Shown here: positions 8,112 to 16,053 of the stretch, piece after piece
How positions within the stretch are numbered: the stretch's first letter is position 1
Layout of the letters: each line of letters opens with the position of its first letter
Source: Acidimicrobiaceae bacterium
GTDB lineage: Bacteria; Actinomycetota; Acidimicrobiia; Acidimicrobiales; RAAP-2
Length of the DNA: 34,777 nt
Assembly (NCBI GenBank): GCA_003168075.1
Contig: PMTL01000074.1
Location: forward strand, 1 to 34,777
Direction of reading: 5' to 3'
Notes under the pieces: generated by a model
The model's database searches: none
What the model saw: only the letters and a program-made list of their open reading frames with translations
Told to the model about the DNA's origin: nothing
Made by a program: the position numbers and the translations under genes

Positions 8112-9014
8112 CTACCATTCCTCGAGGGCGAGAGCGCGCAGTTCCACGTCGTCGAGGTCGGCTAGGTCTGCGGTGGCGCGGTCGCTCCAAACGTCGAACC
8201 AGATGAAGCGCCATTGGTCGTACGTCGCTGACGAGAAGAAGGACGTCGACGGTATCACCTGGCGAGCACATTTTCGCAACGCCCCGGAGAGTCCCAGCGG
8301 GTAGCGAATCGCGGCGGCGGCGACCTCGTCGGCGCGGTACGTCAGTCCCGAACCGGCAAGAGCTCGGCGCGACTCGGTGGTGGCGTTACTCATCGCCGAA
8401 GCGCTCTCACGACCCAAGATGCCCAGACGCTGGCGTGCGAGGCAGTGCGCCACCACCCCCTCGAGTTCAATGAGTTCAAAGTCGCGCATCAATGAACTGG
8501 TCACGAAGAACGAGAAACTTGAACCGTTCGGCGCGAGGGCCGCGTTGTAGCCAGCGTCGTCGATGATGAAGGCACTGACCGCGTCGACCCCGAAGGTCGC
8601 GGTTAAGCGGTCCAGCACGGTGATGAGTCGCTGACGGTCCTTGGGCGTACCGCCCACTTCGAAGGCCGTGAGCATCTCAGCGCCCAGATTTGAGCCTCGT
8701 CGCTCGAACGTGTTCATCGAACGACGGACGTCCAGTACCGCCGCGACGGCGAGAATGACCGCGAGAATCGCCAGCCACGGAGAGGCGAGAGTGCTGACCA
8801 ACAGCGCCACGACGAGAACACTCAAGAGAATGATCCGTGGTCGCTTGCGCCGAAGTGCGAAACTTCGCAGGGCGTGGTGGTGCGATTCGCGTTCGCCCGC
8901 CGAGGGGGCGTAGGGATTCTGCCAATTCGGGTCGAGAACCGCTTCGACGTGGCGTGGACCGTTGTGGCGTGACGACGTGGTACGCCGTGAACGTGATCGT
9001 TGCTGGGTGGCCAT
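8112..9014 (-). CDS. Membrane-anchored M48-like protein with degenerate zinc motif
   Basis: This 300-residue protein has a basic N-terminus (R/S/H-rich, 1-60), a membrane hairpin (about 61-77 and 80-95) and a cytosolic C-terminal domain. The domain follows the order of M48 (HtpX/Ste24-like) peptidases: an NAALAPNG..SFFVTSSLM strand region, an LELEGVVAH-type helix, and a YRADEVAAA..YPLGLSGALRK segment. The HExxH position reads HCLAR (residues 190-194), so both the catalytic Glu and the second zinc His are lost. The E-x-x-D region reads YRAD. I infer a non-catalytic paralogue with a structural or regulatory role. It lies 9 bases after pimA and before pdxS, in the pim operon. The M48 assignment rests on motif layout only. 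Confidence 0.62.
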   Translation of the reverse strand: MATQQRSRSRRTTSSRHNGPRHVEAVLDPNWQNPYAPSAGERESHHHALRSFALRRKRPRIILLSVLVVALLVSTLASPWLAILAVILAVAAVLDVRRSMNTFERRGSNLGAEMLTAFEVGGTPKDRQRLITVLDRLTATFGVDAVSAFIIDDAGYNAALAPNGSSFSFFVTSSLMRDFELIELEGVVAHCLARQRLGILGRESASAMSNATTESRRALAGSGLTYRADEVAAAAIRYPLGLSGALRKCARQVIPSTSFFSSATYDQWRFIWFDVWSDRATADLADLDDVELRALALEEW

Positions 9015-9023
9015 GAAAGCAGT

Positions 9024-10145
9024 TTACCCTAGGACCGCGAATTGCTCGCGAGCGGCCTGGTACACAGCGAGGTAGTCGTCCACTAGACGGCGCATCGACC
9101 AATTTTCGGCGTGCTCACGAGCGCTCGCCAGAGTGGTCCCGTCTCGGCTGGCGAGCGCCACGTCGATCGCACGCTCCAAATCGTCGCTTTGACCAGCGTC
9201 AAACAGGACCGCGTGAGTGCCCGCCGCTTCGCGATATCCCGGAATGCCGCTCGCCACCACTCGCGTTTCACTCGCCATGGCTTCGAGGAGAATCAAACCG
9301 AACGATTCCCCGTGCGTCGCTGGCGCAATCACCACATCGGCGCGTCGATACCAGCGACGCTTCTCCTCGTCGGACACCGAACCCAAGAACCTCACCGCGT
9401 CGTCGACGCCCGCCGCCTGAACCAACGACGCCCGTTGGGGACCATCGCCGATCACCACCAATCTCCACGGTCTTTCCTGGCGGTCGTTGTGGATTCGTAG
9501 TGCCGCTATCGCCGTCGCCACACCCTTTCGCGCCTCGAGACGGCCAACTACGACGAGCGTCGTCACCTCCTGGGGCTCTCGGGCGAACTCAACGAAGCGT
9601 CGCGTCTCAAAGCCGTTGAAGAGCACTCGCGGCACGACCCCGCACGACGCGTGTGCCGTGGAAGCGGCCATGACCGACACTGCGGTGCACACGTCAAGAT
9701 TCGTCGCCAAACGGCGCAGTAGGGGCGCCGCCAACGACACCGCTAGACCCTCGCCGCTGCGATGAAACGTCGCGACCGACGCGTAACCGTGCGCCCGCAG
9801 CGTTCGCCAACCCACTCGCGGAGCGAAGGGCTCGTGAAAATGGACCACATCGGGAGAGAACGCAGTCACCAGTTCCAGGGCCACGCGAGAGGCGTGTGCC
9901 GAGAGGGTGAGTGGCGCACGTGATCCGTTCGCCGGCACGCTCAGAAGCCGACCCACTCGCTCCACGCGGGCGGGCGTGTCGTAGTGGGTGACGTCAGTGA
10001 CGTCGGGCGCGATGATTTGGACCTCGTGGCCGCGGCGCGAGAGCTCACGGCTCATCGAGAGGACTTGTTCTTGCACTCCGCCAAAGACACTGAGTGCGTA
10101 GGGAGAAATCAATGTGACTCGGCGGATCTCTGGCGTCGACGTCAC
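9024..10145 (-). CDS. pimA: GT4 glycosyltransferase, phosphatidylinositol mannosyltransferase PimA-like
   Basis: A GT4-family GT-B enzyme that by homology and context transfers the first mannose from GDP-Man to phosphatidylinositol at the inner membrane face. Visible features are LISPYALSVFGGVQEQV (N-terminal Gly-rich loop), PDVVHFHEPFAPRVG, VATFHRSGEG, LVVVGRLEARKGV (Arg/Lys phosphate contacts) and HGESFGLILLEAMAS (the E-x7-E motif). GTG at 10145 forms a 4-base GTGA overlap with patA, like neighbouring junctions, and gives 373 residues, close to mycobacterial PimA. An upstream ATG at 10178 would overlap patA by 37 bases. Sitting directly after pgsA and patA supports PimA over other GT4 roles. 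Confidence 0.88.
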   Translation of the reverse strand: MTSTPEIRRVTLISPYALSVFGGVQEQVLSMSRELSRRGHEVQIIAPDVTDVTHYDTPARVERVGRLLSVPANGSRAPLTLSAHASRVALELVTAFSPDVVHFHEPFAPRVGWRTLRAHGYASVATFHRSGEGLAVSLAAPLLRRLATNLDVCTAVSVMAASTAHASCGVVPRVLFNGFETRRFVEFAREPQEVTTLVVVGRLEARKGVATAIAALRIHNDRQERPWRLVVIGDGPQRASLVQAAGVDDAVRFLGSVSDEEKRRWYRRADVVIAPATHGESFGLILLEAMASETRVVASGIPGYREAAGTHAVLFDAGQSDDLERAIDVALASRDGTTLASAREHAENWSMRRLVDDYLAVYQAAREQFAVLG

Positions 10146-11026
10146 GACTGTTGGAATCGCGGCTCGAGCACGTGCCATTGCTCGGGCGCACGCCGGATCA
10201 GGCCCTCGAGCTCATTGGCAACCAGTTGGGTCACTCTCGTCACGTCATCGCGTAGTCGTCCTTCGCGCTCGGCGCAAATGGGGGGCGTGATGACCGCGAA
10301 GTGATCGCGCCCTGGTCCCGTGTAGCACGCGGCGACCACGAGGGCGGCTCCGGTTCGCAGGGCGAGCGTCGCCGGTCCGCCCGGCAAAGTGACGCGAGCA
10401 CCGAAGAACTCGACGTCGATACCACCGCCTTGGATGTCGCGGTCACAGAGGAGCCCGACCACGCCCCCGCTCTTTAGAACATTGAGCAATTTGGTACTGG
10501 CCTCGGCGTTGAGGCCTTCGATGTGAATACCAATGGACTCGCGCTTGGACTTGAACCAGTCGAAGAGTTCGGGCGGCTCGAGCTCCTCGGCGATGGCCGT
10601 CATCGGCATGCCCAGGGACGCGAGGAAGGATCCTCCCCATTCCCACGAACCGATGTGCGGTAGCGCGATGACCACTCCGCGACCCTGGGCAAAAGCATCG
10701 TCGAGGTACTCGCGGCCTTCACCGATGATGAAGCGCGACGTGATCGTGTGCGGGGACAACCCGGGCAGTTTCGCTCCTTCCGCCCAGTACTGCCCGTAGT
10801 TGGCGAAACCGCGACGAACGTAGCGTTTGAGTAATTGCGGTTCCGGCGGTAACGAAGGACCAGCCAGGACGCGAGCGAGGTTCCTTTCGAGGTTCGCGCG
10901 CCGCGCCGACCTGAGACCGAGGGTGATACCGAGTCGTTGGCCCAAACCGACGTCAATTCGCTCGGGCAGGAATTCGAGAAACGCTCCGGCCAACTTGAAC
11001 AGGGCGACGCGCGCGCGTGGTTTCAC
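10142..11026 (-). CDS. patA: Phosphatidylinositol mannoside acyltransferase PatA-like
   Basis: This 294-residue member of the LpxL/HtrB lysophospholipid acyltransferase family would acylate the mannose of PIM1/PIM2 at the cytosolic membrane face. The HX4E catalytic motif is intact: H124-IGSW-E129 in LPHIGSWEWGG. Family blocks NLARVLAG, RRGFANYGQYWAE, GVVGLLCDRDIQGGGIDVEFFG and LPGGPATLALRTGAALV are present. It starts with GTG at 11026, three bases after the pgsA stop, and ends in a GTGA overlap with pimA. The pgsA-patA-pimA trio, as in mycobacteria, makes a PIM role much more likely than lipid A acylation. Confidence 0.9.
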   Translation of the reverse strand: MKPRARVALFKLAGAFLEFLPERIDVGLGQRLGITLGLRSARRANLERNLARVLAGPSLPPEPQLLKRYVRRGFANYGQYWAEGAKLPGLSPHTITSRFIIGEGREYLDDAFAQGRGVVIALPHIGSWEWGGSFLASLGMPMTAIAEELEPPELFDWFKSKRESIGIHIEGLNAEASTKLLNVLKSGGVVGLLCDRDIQGGGIDVEFFGARVTLPGGPATLALRTGAALVVAACYTGPGRDHFAVITPPICAEREGRLRDDVTRVTQLVANELEGLIRRAPEQWHVLEPRFQQS

Positions 11027-11029
11027 GGC

Positions 11030-11692
11030 CTAGTGGCGCGATGAACGGCTGAGACGTCGTGGGCGGCGTACGTGCGTGCGCCGGGTGCGTTCGATCACCG
11101 TGCGCGGTGCGGGACGTGCAGCGATCTGCCACACGCGCCAGAAGCGACCCATCGCGGTGAGCGAGGTCAGCACCAACATCACCCACAGCACCGGCACGAA
11201 GATCGCGTGCGATAGCAGAGCTATCCCGAGTAGTACCAGACGCTCGGCACGCTCCATGAGTCCACCCTTGGCGGCGAGGCCCAGGCTCTCCGCCTTGGAG
11301 CGCTGGTAGGAAATCAGGAAGAACGTCGTCAACAGACCAAAGGGCATCAGCACCAACTCACCGGGGTGATGACGCTCAATGTAAAAGGCGACGCCGCCCA
11401 ACAAGGCGGCGTCCGAAACCCGGTCGACGACCGAGTCAAAGAAACTGCCGCGTTGGCTCGCGCGTTGTGAGGCCTTGGCAACCGCTCCGTCGAGCAGGTC
11501 GTGCGCACCCGTGAAGGCCAAGAGGACGATCGCGACGAAGAAGTAGCCCTCGGCGATGCACCACGCCGTTACACAAGCGAAGAGCAGTCCCGACGCCGTG
11601 AGTACATCGGCAGAAAAGCCGGCGCGAACCAACCACCGACCCACGGGGGCGGTGGCGGCGTCAACTGATTGGCGGAACTTTCCGTCGAACAT
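11030..11692 (-). CDS. pgsA: CDP-alcohol phosphatidyltransferase, phosphatidylinositol-phosphate synthase-like
   Basis: This 220-residue membrane enzyme probably joins CDP-diacylglycerol to inositol 1-phosphate to make PI-phosphate, the entry to PIM synthesis. The family signature D-x2-DG-x2-AR-x8-G-x3-D-x3-D is present as D65, D68-G69, G82, D86 and D90, but the usual Arg is Lys at residue 73 (DGAVAKA). All four metal/nucleophile Asp residues are kept. Several hydrophobic helices follow (for example LVLMPFGLLTTFFLIS), with a basic C-terminal tail. A GGGAG 5-8 bases before ATG at 11692 supports the start. Neighbours HIT, patA and pimA match the mycobacterial pgsA1 locus. Confidence 0.9.
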   Translation of the reverse strand: MFDGKFRQSVDAATAPVGRWLVRAGFSADVLTASGLLFACVTAWCIAEGYFFVAIVLLAFTGAHDLLDGAVAKASQRASQRGSFFDSVVDRVSDAALLGGVAFYIERHHPGELVLMPFGLLTTFFLISYQRSKAESLGLAAKGGLMERAERLVLLGIALLSHAIFVPVLWVMLVLTSLTAMGRFWRVWQIAARPAPRTVIERTRRTHVRRPRRLSRSSRH

Positions 11693-11741
11693 CGATCTCC
11701 CAAGGTCCTTGCGCGAAGTCTACCGGGGGCATTTTGCCACC

Positions 11742-12248
11742 CTAATTATCGAAGTGAACTACGACCTTTTGCCACGTGGACGCCAGGGACTCGGGCAGGA
11801 CGCGCGTTTCGGCAATCGTACTCATGAAATTCGTATCACCGTTCCAGCGCGGCAACGCGTGGCCGTGCAAGTGCTTGGGGATACCCGCTCCTGCGGCCTG
11901 ACCCAGGTTCATACCGACGTTGAGTCCGTCGGCGTGGTAGGCCGCCTCAAGAGCTTGAACAGTGCGCCGTAGAGCGAGAAAGTAACTCGCGTACTCCTCG
12001 TCACTTAACTCGAGGAGCGTTCCCACGTGGCGCTGGGGCAAGATGAGCAGGTGACCAGAACCATAGGGAAAGGCGTTGAGAGTGACAAAACTCAACTCGT
12101 CACGCCAGAGCACTCCTGAATCCGACGATGGTTCCAGAACAGCGAGCGCACAAAAGACGCAGGCGCCGTCGTCGTTGGCGTGCGACGCCGCGTCGGGACT
12201 CGTGACGTACGCCTCTCGCCACGACGCCGCGAAGCGCTCAAGTGGCAC
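11742..12248 (-). CDS. HIT-domain nucleotide hydrolase/phosphorylase (Rv2613c-like)
   Basis: This 168-residue histidine-triad protein has its catalytic motif at H126-L-H128-G-H130 (KHLHGHALPRW), preceded by the conserved VGMNLGQAAGAG strand. An N-terminal CVFC pair (residues 30-33) resembles the Cys pair of this subfamily. The mycobacterial protein at the same place, between thrS and pgsA1, is an Ap4A phosphorylase as I recall; a similar diadenosine tetraphosphate-degrading role is likely, which is apt beside an aminoacyl-tRNA synthetase, a producer of Ap4A. It starts with GTG at 12248 and overlaps the end of thrS by 11 bases. A 49-base gap separates it from pgsA. Confidence 0.9.
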   Translation of the reverse strand: MPLERFAASWREAYVTSPDAASHANDDGACVFCALAVLEPSSDSGVLWRDELSFVTLNAFPYGSGHLLILPQRHVGTLLELSDEEYASYFLALRRTVQALEAAYHADGLNVGMNLGQAAGAGIPKHLHGHALPRWNGDTNFMSTIAETRVLPESLASTWQKVVVHFDN

Positions 12249-14226
12249 GCGCGAGCTCCGGCGATCCGTGAGTAGCTATCTCGGCGCGCAATCGAGCGCG
12301 GAAGTCCTCAACGCTCACCCCGCGTTCGGGGTCATTGGCGCCGCGCGCGTTGACGCCCACCGTGTGCGACACGACGTCCTCATCGCCCACCACCAAAATA
12401 TAGGGCACCTTCTCCATCTTGGCGCGGCGGATTCGCGCACCGAGGGGTTCATTGGCCTCGTCGACGCTGACGCGCACCCCGTCGAGACGAAGCGCAGCCG
12501 CCACGTCGTGGGCGCAGCTGTCGTGATCGTCGCGCACGCCGAGTACCTTGACCTGTTCGGGACTCATCCACGTGGGCAAATTGCCGGCATAGTGCTCGAT
12601 CAAAATCGCCATGAATCGCTCCACTGAACCGAAGAGCGCGCGGTGAATCATGATTGGACGATGACGTGCGTTGTCGGCGGCGATGTAGCTCGCCTCAAAG
12701 CGCTGGGGAGTCTGAAAGTCCAGCTGAATGGTCGAGAGTTGGTGCGTGCGCCCGATGGCGTCGCGTGCCTCGACCGAGATCTTGGGACCGTAGAACGCGC
12801 CGCCGCCGACGTCGATTAGCAGATCTAGCCCAGCACCGCGCGCCACGTCCGCCAACGTCGTCTCGGCCTCATTCCACTCGTCGTCGCTGCCCACGGACTT
12901 CACATCGGGACGCGTCGAAAGTTCCAGGTAGAAGTCATTGAGGCCGAAATCACGTAGCAAGCCCAAGACGAAGTCCAGCAAGTCGGCTAACTCCTGGGCC
13001 ATCTGTTCGCGCGTGCAAAAGATGTGCGCATCATCTTGGGTCATCCCGCGTACTCGCGTGAGGCCGTGCACCGCGCCGGATTTCTCGTAGCGATAGACCG
13101 TGCCGAACTCGAACATGCGAAGTGGCAGTTCGCGATACGAGCGTTGACGAGCCTTGAAGATGAGGACATGGAATGGGCAGTTCATCGGCTTCAGGTAGTA
13201 CTGCTGGCCGTCGTCGAGGTCCATTGGTGGATACATGCTCTCGGCGTACCAATCCAAATGACCCGACGTCTCGAAGAGTTCGGCCTTGGTGATGTGCGGA
13301 GTGTTGACGAATTCGTACCCGCCCGCCACGTGGCGCGTCCTCGAGTACTCCTCCATGACTCGTCGCACGGTGCCACCACGAGGGTGAAACACCGCGAGGC
13401 CCGGTCCGAGTTCGGAGGGGAAGGAGAAGAGGTCCAACTCTTGACCGAGGCGCCGATGATCGCGTTTCTCCGCTTCATCGAGTTGGGTGAGATGGGCGCT
13501 GAGAGCTTCCTTGGACTCCCACGCCGTACCGTAGATGCGCTGCAACTGAGGACGCTTCTCATCACCGCGCCAGTACGCTCCCGCGACGCGCATCAACCTG
13601 AAGTGACCGAGTCGCTTCGTCGAGGGCACGTGCGGCCCTCGGCACAGGTCCTGGAATTCAGGAGTATTGGAATACGTCGAGACCACCGAGCCACCCACCT
13701 CAGTGGCGTCCTCAGGGTTAGCGCCACTGCCAACGCCCGAGATGATCTCCACCTTGAACGGTTGATCCTTAAACAATTGAAGGCCCTCGTCAATGGAGTA
13801 CTCCGAGCGCAGAAATGGCTGGTCCTCGGCGACGATGGAGCGCATTTCGTCTTCGATTCGTCCCAGGTCGTCGTCGGAGAATCGCGCGCCGTGGGGCAAT
13901 TCGAAGTCATAATAAAAGCCGTCGCGAATTGACGGTCCAATGGCGTAGTACGCCCCGGGCCACAGGCGCACTACAGCCTGGGCGAGCACGTGGGCCGTCG
14001 AATGGCGCAGCACGTCGCGCCCCAAGTCGCTGGCCGGAGTCACTATCGCGACCACGTCGCCGTTCTCGAGGGGTCGCGTGAGATCCGTGAGTTCGCCATT
14101 CACCTGAGCCGCCAGTGCGTCCTTGGCCAGGCGAGAGCCGATAGCCCCGGCGAGGTCGCGGGCGTTCGAGCCCTCCTCGAGCGAGCGGGTACTGCCGTCT
14201 GGGAGTTGAACCTTGATTGCCGACAT
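12238..14226 (-). CDS. thrS: Threonine--tRNA ligase ThrS
   Basis: This 662-residue class II aminoacyl-tRNA synthetase has the full bacterial layout: an N-terminal TGS domain (IKVQLPDGSTRSLEEG), the editing domain with HSTAHVLAQAV near residue 75, and the catalytic core with KPMNCPFH (zinc Cys), YRYEKSGAVHGLTRVRGMTQ (motif 2) and IMIHRALFGSVERF (motif 3 and zinc His). The C-terminal anticodon-binding domain ends with VGDEDVVSHTVGVNARG. An AGGAAAGG lies just before ATG at 14226. The start is 15 bases after the mshC stop, so there is no room for a T-box or other leader; its transcription is tied to npdG-mshC. Confidence 0.97.
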   Translation of the reverse strand: MSAIKVQLPDGSTRSLEEGSNARDLAGAIGSRLAKDALAAQVNGELTDLTRPLENGDVVAIVTPASDLGRDVLRHSTAHVLAQAVVRLWPGAYYAIGPSIRDGFYYDFELPHGARFSDDDLGRIEDEMRSIVAEDQPFLRSEYSIDEGLQLFKDQPFKVEIISGVGSGANPEDATEVGGSVVSTYSNTPEFQDLCRGPHVPSTKRLGHFRLMRVAGAYWRGDEKRPQLQRIYGTAWESKEALSAHLTQLDEAEKRDHRRLGQELDLFSFPSELGPGLAVFHPRGGTVRRVMEEYSRTRHVAGGYEFVNTPHITKAELFETSGHLDWYAESMYPPMDLDDGQQYYLKPMNCPFHVLIFKARQRSYRELPLRMFEFGTVYRYEKSGAVHGLTRVRGMTQDDAHIFCTREQMAQELADLLDFVLGLLRDFGLNDFYLELSTRPDVKSVGSDDEWNEAETTLADVARGAGLDLLIDVGGGAFYGPKISVEARDAIGRTHQLSTIQLDFQTPQRFEASYIAADNARHRPIMIHRALFGSVERFMAILIEHYAGNLPTWMSPEQVKVLGVRDDHDSCAHDVAAALRLDGVRVSVDEANEPLGARIRRAKMEKVPYILVVGDEDVVSHTVGVNARGANDPERGVSVEDFRARLRAEIATHGSPELARAT

Positions 14227-14241
14227 GTTGCCTTTCCTCGG

Positions 14242-15360
14242 TTACAGCGTAATGCCGAGGAGCGCGGCGGCCGGGGCGACCGTCGCTCCCGCGTGCGCCG
14301 CTGCGTCGACCGCCGCGAGGGCCGCGCAGGTGTTGAGGTCATCGTCGAGGGCGTCGCGCACATCGTGCAATACCGAACTGGGCCGGCCACTCAGGGTCGA
14401 ACGCCACGTGGCCAAGCGTGACTGCGCACCCGAGAGCAATTCCTCGCGCCACTCCCAGTCGCTGCGGTAGTGCTGGTCGAGCATGGCCAGTCGCACCGCG
14501 GACGGCTCGGCGCGCTGGGCCAGATCCGACACGAAGACCAAGTTGCCGAGGGACTTGGACATCTTGACGCCGTTGAGTGCGACTAGGCCCACGTGGAGCC
14601 AGTGGCGCACGAAGGGTTTGAGTGTCACGCTTTCGCTCTGCGCGGCCTCGCATTCGTGATGGGGAAACGCAAGATCGCGACCTCCCCCGTGTACGTCGAG
14701 AGTTTCGCCGAGCTCCCGGCGCGCCAGGGCCGAACACTCAATATGCCAACCAGGACGTCCCGCCCCCCAACGCGACTCCCACGCCGGCTCATCCTCGAGC
14801 GACGGTTGCCACAAGACAAAATCGAGCGGGTCACGCTTTCGAGGGTCGTCGGGACTACCTCCTTGTAGCGCGGCCAATTCGAGCATCGACGCGCGGTCCT
14901 CGTGGCTCACCTGACCGAATCGCTCGAAGGTCGACGCCTCGAAATAGACCCAACCGTCGACCAGGTAGGCGTGACCCGATTCGAACAAGTCGCCGATCAT
15001 CGTCAAGATCTCGGGAATCGCCCCGGTGGCCCTCGGCTCGGAGTACACGGGCATCAGGTTGATGAGTCGCATGTCGCGCTCGAACTTGGCCATCTCGCGC
15101 GCCGCGAGATCGAGGTAGTTCACGCCGAGTTGGCGCGCTTTACGCAGTATGTCGTCATCCACATCGGTGACGTTGCGCACACAGCGCGTTTCGTAGCCAG
15201 CGTCGCGCAATCGACGTTGGAGAACATCAAAGGTCAAGTAGACGAAGGCGTGGCCCATGTGCGCCGCGTCGTAGGGCGTAATACCACAGCTATACAACGA
15301 CACCACCGGTCCCGGTTCCATGGCGAAGACGCCTCGACGAGCGGAGTCGTAGAGGTGCAT
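14242..15360 (-). CDS. mshC: L-cysteine:GlcN-inositol ligase MshC (mycothiol biosynthesis)
   Basis: This enzyme ligates cysteine to the glucosamine-inositol precursor of mycothiol, the actinobacterial low-molecular-weight thiol. It is a CysS-derived class I ligase lacking the tRNA-binding C-terminal part. At 372 residues it is shorter than cysteinyl-tRNA synthetase and close to MshC. Motifs are VSLYSCGITPYDAAHMGHA (zinc Cys plus HIGH-equivalent), CVRNVTDVDDDILRKA, GRPGWHIECSALA, DLAFPHHECEAAQSES and the KMSKS loop VKMSKSLGN. The long identity to MshC-type motifs argues against a second CysS. The start MHLYDSARRG at 15360 overlaps the npdG stop by one base (TGATG); an in-frame start at 15426 lies inside npdG and is less likely. 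Confidence 0.95.
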   Translation of the reverse strand: MHLYDSARRGVFAMEPGPVVSLYSCGITPYDAAHMGHAFVYLTFDVLQRRLRDAGYETRCVRNVTDVDDDILRKARQLGVNYLDLAAREMAKFERDMRLINLMPVYSEPRATGAIPEILTMIGDLFESGHAYLVDGWVYFEASTFERFGQVSHEDRASMLELAALQGGSPDDPRKRDPLDFVLWQPSLEDEPAWESRWGAGRPGWHIECSALARRELGETLDVHGGGRDLAFPHHECEAAQSESVTLKPFVRHWLHVGLVALNGVKMSKSLGNLVFVSDLAQRAEPSAVRLAMLDQHYRSDWEWREELLSGAQSRLATWRSTLSGRPSSVLHDVRDALDDDLNTCAALAAVDAAAHAGATVAPAAALLGITL

Positions 15361-16010
15361 CAGTGAGAAAGTCCGGCCAACTTGACGTAGCTGTGCGCCT
15401 TGTGGCGGATGTTGATTGAGATGCACACGGCCGTAAACGCCTCGATGGCGCTCGCCAGAGACATCGAGCCCGCCACGACGGCGCGAAGGCCCGGCATCGC
15501 GTTCACCATCTTGGCGACGCTCTCTCGCGCGGCGGCGTGGTCGGAGAAGATCACGACGTCGGCATCAAGGTCGCTGTCGAGATTGACCATCTCCGCAGCG
15601 GGCAAGTGGTGAAAGGCTCCCACCACCATCGACGTCGGCAGGGCGAAGGCAATCTGGGCCGCCATGGCACCGCGCGGCGGATAAAAAGGTACCAGTTCGC
15701 GGCCCTCGCGCACGAGGGCGTTGACCATCGACACCACGACTTTGCCAGCCAGAGCCTCCTTCAGCGAACTGACGGTGGCGACGGCGGAGTCCCAGGGCGT
15801 CGCCACAACTACTACGGCGCAACCGGCCGCTTCGTCATTGGAGGCTCCACTCACCGAACCCGTGCCGCGCGAGATCAGTCCGGCGGCGACCAGCGCCGCA
15901 CGTTCGGCGTCGCGCGAGCCCAGCACCACGTCGTAGCCGGCACTGGCCAATCGGACCGCGACTCCTCGTCCGGCGGGACCGGTTCCTCCCAAAATGCCGA
16001 CGGTGCTCAT
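15360..16010 (-). CDS. npdG: F420-dependent NADP oxidoreductase (NADPH:F420 reductase)
   Basis: This 216-residue Rossmann protein moves hydride between NADPH and coenzyme F420. The nucleotide loop is VGILGGTGPAGRGVAVRLAS at the N-terminus. VVLGSRDAERA, VVVVATPWDSAV and VVGAFHHLPAAEMVNLD are typical of the NPDG family, and the C-terminal FTAVCISINIRHKAHSYVKL helix helps form the dimer and F420 pocket. ATG at 16010 is preferred, with AAAGGG 8 bases upstream; an ATG two codons earlier is possible. It is the first gene of the long minus-strand block, transcribed from a divergent promoter shared with the InhA-like gene, and is coupled to mshC. Confidence 0.92.
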   Translation of the reverse strand: MSTVGILGGTGPAGRGVAVRLASAGYDVVLGSRDAERAALVAAGLISRGTGSVSGASNDEAAGCAVVVVATPWDSAVATVSSLKEALAGKVVVSMVNALVREGRELVPFYPPRGAMAAQIAFALPTSMVVGAFHHLPAAEMVNLDSDLDADVVIFSDHAAARESVAKMVNAMPGLRAVVAGSMSLASAIEAFTAVCISINIRHKAHSYVKLAGLSH

Positions 16011-16034
16011 GGCCATACCCTTTCGAATGTGTAA

Positions 16035-16053
16035 CTTCAGTACGCTAACAAGA
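16035..16053. promoter_or_regulatory. Divergent promoter with shared symmetric -10 (TACGCTA, 16041-16047)
   Basis: The 7-mer TACGCTA reads TACGCT on the plus strand and TAGCGT on the minus strand; both fit the TANNNT -10 pattern. The plus-strand reading places +1 exactly at 16053, the A of the InhA-like ATG, so that mRNA would be leaderless. The minus-strand reading places +1 at 16035, giving a 25-base npdG leader containing the AAAGGG ribosome site. No convincing -35 is seen for either. The distances are seen directly in the sequence; use as a promoter is inferred. Confidence 0.55.

Noticed and set aside
13024-13932. 302-codon plus-strand frame opposite thrS
   Set aside because: It lies wholly within thrS, which carries all class II motifs; the frame is a shadow.
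14226-14241. Possible T-box or other leader before thrS
   Set aside because: Only 15 bases separate mshC and thrS, which is too short for a riboswitch.
14242-15360. Cysteinyl-tRNA synthetase as the identity of this gene
   Set aside because: The protein stops after the catalytic core and short helical tail and matches MshC blocks throughout; a CysS would have a longer anticodon-binding C-terminus.
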